A DNA stretch of 64,000 bases from an uncultured Acetatifactor sp. (GTDB lineage: Bacteria > Bacillota > Clostridia > Lachnospirales > Lachnospiraceae): the NCBI GenBank assembly GCA_910584435.1, contig CAJUAP010000013.1:10696-74695 (forward strand), in the 5' to 3' direction. The notes under the pieces are model-generated. The model did no database searches and was not told the DNA's origin. It worked only from the letters and a program-made list of their open reading frames with translations. Shown piece by piece: positions 61,189-64,000 of the stretch. The position numbers and the translations under genes are program-made. Each line of letters starts with the position of its first letter. Position 1 is the stretch's first letter.

Positions 61189-62877
61189 TCATGTATTTAA
61201 AACGCTCATTCCGCTGGCCGCCCCCTCAAAATGCTGCAGTCCATTCTCAATGCCCTTCTGCATCTTCACCGTGACGCCATGCTCCTGAAACTGAAGCACA
61301 ATAACTAAATTGGCCATCTCAGGCCCTAAAATATAACAGCGCAGCAGAAGCATATCCGCTGAATCCAAAATCCCCTGGCAGCAGCATTCCGCATCCGAGC
61401 AGTATCCTCTTTCCCACGGTCTCCAAGCTTCCGTCCAGGGAAACTTCTGCTGCACATAAGTGTCCATTCCAAAAAACAGTCTGGAACTTCTTCCTCCTTT
61501 TTCCAGGGACAGACATCCCCTTCTCCCTTCACCGTCACAGGTCACACACAATCCCGAAATTTTCAGCTTGTTATCGTCAAAAGAATACTTCCGTCCAATC
61601 CAGGCAAATTCGCCCCTCCAAAAAGCCTCCTGATATTCCGATTTGGATTCTGCTCCTTCGGAAATACTGCTCCTGAATTCCGTTGCATTGAATGTCTGTC
61701 CGCCTGATTCCGCTCCTTCAGATGCATTTCCTTTTGTTTCTGCTCCTTCGGATACTGTTTCTTCGGTTTTCCTCCCCTCAAATGCTGTTTCTCCGGCTGA
61801 CGCTCCCTGGGAATACTGTGCTAATGACAGTCCTGCCACTCTTGCTGCAAGCTCTCCGCAATCCCTGCGGACTGCCTTTCCCTTTTCTCCATTCAGCACA
61901 GGCACATCCCACACCTCATACCCAATCCAGGGATAAATAATATCATAAAAGGCGTCAAATATATCCTTGATTCCGTTTTTATTTTCCAAGGTATTCCCCA
62001 TGGTCACAAGGATAAACTGTTCCCTGGGCAGGCACACCGCCAACTGTCCGCCGATTCCATAGAAATAAAAGCTATGATGCCTCCCCCTCCAGATTTGATA
62101 GCCATAGCCGAACTGTTCATCATAAGCCTGCTGATGTGATGTCTTGACCTGACAGGCCGCTGCCTCCCTGATATACTCCGCAGGCACAAGCTCCCTCCCC
62201 CGGAAAACGCCTTCATTCATCACCAGTTCCGCCACTGACAGCACATCCCGCAGAGTGCACATCAATCCGGAACCTCCCTGGGAAACACCTGATGGATCAG
62301 GGATAAAATAAGCCTCCTTTGACACACCGATTTGATCCAGACATTTCTCCCTCAGGTATTCCATTAACTTCCTGCCGGACAGCCGTTCCGCCAAAGCAGA
62401 CAAGACATGAGTGGCAGATGTATCATAGGAAAACACCGCTCCGGGCAGGTTGGATGGCGCCACCTTGAAAAAAGATTCCACCCAGTCGCCGTCATATTGT
62501 TTATATGTAGTTCTGCTATGGCATGTGGTCATAGTAAGCATCTGCCTGATGGTCAGCTGCGCCAGCCATGGATGCGGTCCCTCCTTGGGACATTTCTCCG
62601 GAAAATAACGGCAGATCGGATCATCCAACGCCAATTTTCCTTCCTCCCACAGCAGCCCTATGGCCAGAGATACGAAGCTTTTTCCCACAGAATACATTCT
62701 GTGCAGCGCATCCTTATGAAAAGGTGCCCAATAGCCTTCCGCCAGCAGCTTTCCTCTGTCCAGCATGGCAAAACCATGCAGAAGGCATCCTTCCGCCTTC
62801 AGTTTATCCAGAAATGACAGAATTGCATTCTCCGGTACTCTTGCCTCACCGCATCCCGGACTGTCCCACTCTCCCAT
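61189..62877 (-). CDS. Beta-lactamase-family serine hydrolase
   Basis: 562 residues. N-terminal class-C/AmpH-like fold: SxxK at 63-66 (SVGKS), Tyr in FSYDTSATHVLSALAERLSG, and a third motif in YFYGIGGQLAV. Likely an esterase or D-Ala-peptidase-like enzyme rather than a resistance enzyme. No signal peptide, so cytoplasmic. A linker with SEGAE repeats (about residues 365-420) joins to a second, beta-like domain of unknown role. GGAAGGG precedes the ATG. The WYL regulator ends ten bases upstream, same strand. Confidence 0.88.
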   Translation of the reverse strand: MGEWDSPGCGEARVPENAILSFLDKLKAEGCLLHGFAMLDRGKLLAEGYWAPFHKDALHRMYSVGKSFVSLAIGLLWEEGKLALDDPICRYFPEKCPKEGPHPWLAQLTIRQMLTMTTCHSRTTYKQYDGDWVESFFKVAPSNLPGAVFSYDTSATHVLSALAERLSGRKLMEYLREKCLDQIGVSKEAYFIPDPSGVSQGGSGLMCTLRDVLSVAELVMNEGVFRGRELVPAEYIREAAACQVKTSHQQAYDEQFGYGYQIWRGRHHSFYFYGIGGQLAVCLPREQFILVTMGNTLENKNGIKDIFDAFYDIIYPWIGYEVWDVPVLNGEKGKAVRRDCGELAARVAGLSLAQYSQGASAGETAFEGRKTEETVSEGAETKGNASEGAESGGQTFNATEFRSSISEGAESKSEYQEAFWRGEFAWIGRKYSFDDNKLKISGLCVTCDGEGRRGCLSLEKGGRSSRLFFGMDTYVQQKFPWTEAWRPWERGYCSDAECCCQGILDSADMLLLRCYILGPEMANLVIVLQFQEHGVTVKMQKGIENGLQHFEGAASGMSVLNT

Positions 62878-62887
62878 AATACCCTTC

Positions 62888-63859
62888 CTATTCTTTATCG
62901 CCCGGCTGCTCCATCACTTTCACTAAATCGCCCTGGCTCCGCAGCCACATGTCAATCCCTTTGCCGAATACTTCCGCACTCACCACGTATACACCGTTTT
63001 CCTCTGACAGAATCCGGGCTGTGGGCAGCTTGTCCAGCACCGCTTCAATATTCTCCCCAGAATACATGAATTTCACCTTCCGCAGCCGCCCCCCGTACAT
63101 AAACTGTATTCGTTTGCGGAACTCGCCTTCCTCAAACCTGCTGCTATACGGAATATGAAAACGCTCTTCTGATACCTTCAGCTTTTTAATGCGGTCAATC
63201 CGGTAAATGGTAGGAAAGGCATCATTGATTACATCAAACGCCTCCCTCACTTTCTCATCATCTATAAACGCTGTAAGATAGAAATAATACTCGGAAAACA
63301 TAATTGCCACCGGCTTTACTTTCCTCTTCACCAATGCCTTGTCTTTCATTCGGGCATATTCAATTTCAATATATCTGCACTCCCGGATTGCCTGTCCCAC
63401 ATCCCACATGGTATCCAGGAAATGTGTTTTGTGCCTGGGTTCCACATAATGAAATGCCTCATTGCTGATAAGGTCTTTCACCAGCTTCTTATTGCTTTGG
63501 GGCACACAGCAGTCAACGAGCCTGTCCAGCATACCCGACATTTCCTCTTTCGGAAACGCCCGGCTGTCCAGCAGAATTTTGCACAGGGCCAATACCTCAC
63601 TGTTGGACAGCTTCATTTTAATCACCTGCTCCATCCGGTACCCTTTTTCCACGCGGTTATATTCAACCGAATTGATATACCCGGTGTTCTCTGCATCCAG
63701 TTCCAGAAAATTGCGGATGTCGTCAATATCCCTCTGTATGCTCCGCTGGTCTACCCCGTATCTCTGCGCCTCTTCTGCCTTTCTGACCAGATTGCCGTTG
63801 AGCAGCTTTGTGTATATGCCGAGTACTCTCTCTATTTTATCAAATTTGACAGCTTCCAT
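62888..63859 (-). CDS. WYL-domain transcriptional regulator
   Basis: 323 residues: N-terminal winged helix (about 1-60, RKAEEAQRYGVDQRSIQRDI) and a WYL domain (about 140-220, YIEIEYARMKDKALVKRKVK, KPVAIMFSEYYFYLTAFID) with a C-terminal extension. Such proteins sense a ligand and regulate nearby genes; the hydrolase ten bases downstream is the natural target. ATG 63859 has GAGGAG six bases upstream; the TTG two codons before is out. In 63866-64000 no gene was seen. Confidence 0.92.
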   Translation of the reverse strand: MEAVKFDKIERVLGIYTKLLNGNLVRKAEEAQRYGVDQRSIQRDIDDIRNFLELDAENTGYINSVEYNRVEKGYRMEQVIKMKLSNSEVLALCKILLDSRAFPKEEMSGMLDRLVDCCVPQSNKKLVKDLISNEAFHYVEPRHKTHFLDTMWDVGQAIRECRYIEIEYARMKDKALVKRKVKPVAIMFSEYYFYLTAFIDDEKVREAFDVINDAFPTIYRIDRIKKLKVSEERFHIPYSSRFEEGEFRKRIQFMYGGRLRKVKFMYSGENIEAVLDKLPTARILSEENGVYVVSAEVFGKGIDMWLRSQGDLVKVMEQPGDKE

Positions 63860-64000
63860 AGACAACTCCTCTGTAATTATGATAACACCATTTTATCATT
63901 TTTACAATGACAGAATGTGTGTAACACTTCATACATATTTGGAGGTGTTACTGTTCACTCCGTTCTCAGTAACAAGCCTTCTGCGAAGGCTTTAGGCACA

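Noticed and set aside
61189..62877. Antibiotic-resistance beta-lactamase
   Set aside because: It has no signal peptide and resembles the esterase/AmpH-like branch, so a resistance role is not supported.
1..64000. tRNA, rRNA or other RNA genes
   Set aside because: No cloverleaf with the GGTTCRANNCC box, no rRNA-like sequence and no tmRNA or RNase P core was found on reading either strand; a covariance-model search would be decisive.

Overview
The window looks like chromosome from a spore-forming, strictly anaerobic Gram-positive bacterium of the Clostridia, most probably a Lachnospiraceae member. The grounds are the complete spoIIIA operon (AA to AH), spoIVB, a prfC-deoB-nusB-xseAB-ispA-dxs-tlyA-nadK-argR-recN housekeeping block, an [FeFe]-hydrogenase, strong AGGAGG ribosome binding sites and sigma-A type promoters. 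This is inferred from gene content and order; no rRNA or tRNA gene is present to place it further.

Layout. 1-1.8 kb: 3' truncated end of a secreted or membrane-anchored DUF2194-like protein (minus). 2-7 kb: ECF sigma factor operon with a membrane protein, one ABC ATPase and two large permeases (plus). 7-8.7 kb: an AAA-ATPase-like/PD-(D/E)XK protein. 8.9-12.7 kb: [FeFe]-hydrogenase with a GltD-like flavoprotein partner. 12.8-18.7 kb: a two-gene glycerol-phosphate locus, one gene being a four-domain fusion (phosphoesterase + CDP-glycerol synthase + Gfo/Idh/MocA + GDPD). 18.8-23.2 kb: MerR regulator divergent from a heterodimeric ABC exporter. 23.2-27.2 kb: a patchwork island with a toxin-antitoxin pair, a frameshifted AlbA_2 protein, a degenerate integrase-like protein and gene scraps, marked by extra copies of the spoIVB 3' end. 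27.2-39.8 kb: spoIVB back through recN, argR, nadK, tlyA, dxs, ispA, xseB, xseA, nusB and asp23, all on the minus strand. 39.8-44.2 kb: transglutaminase lipoprotein, prfC, deoB. 44.3-50.2 kb: the spoIIIA operon. 50.2-58.5 kb: membrane and transglutaminase proteins, a Ser/His signal-peptidase-like protein, a PqqD-HprK-like fusion, a small protein with a GVYAASG leader-like N-terminus, and an ABC exporter. 58.6-64 kb: an unknown helical protein, a small membrane protein, a beta-lactamase-family hydrolase and a WYL regulator.

How the genes work together. The housekeeping and sporulation block is the conserved spoIIIA-asp23-nusB-xse-ispA-dxs-tlyA-argR-recN-spoIVB neighbourhood, but with deoB, prfC and a lipoprotein inserted between spoIIIAH and asp23, and with the usual downstream neighbour spo0A absent and replaced by the patchwork island.

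Two places look like candidate undescribed systems: the PqqD-HprK / S26-like peptidase / GVYAASG protein / exporter group at 51-58.5 kb, and the four-domain CDP-glycerol fusion at 14.7-18.5 kb. A third theme runs across the whole window: short in-frame tandem repeats swell linker regions of many proteins, and several families of palindromic repeats sit between genes or even form the ends of genes.
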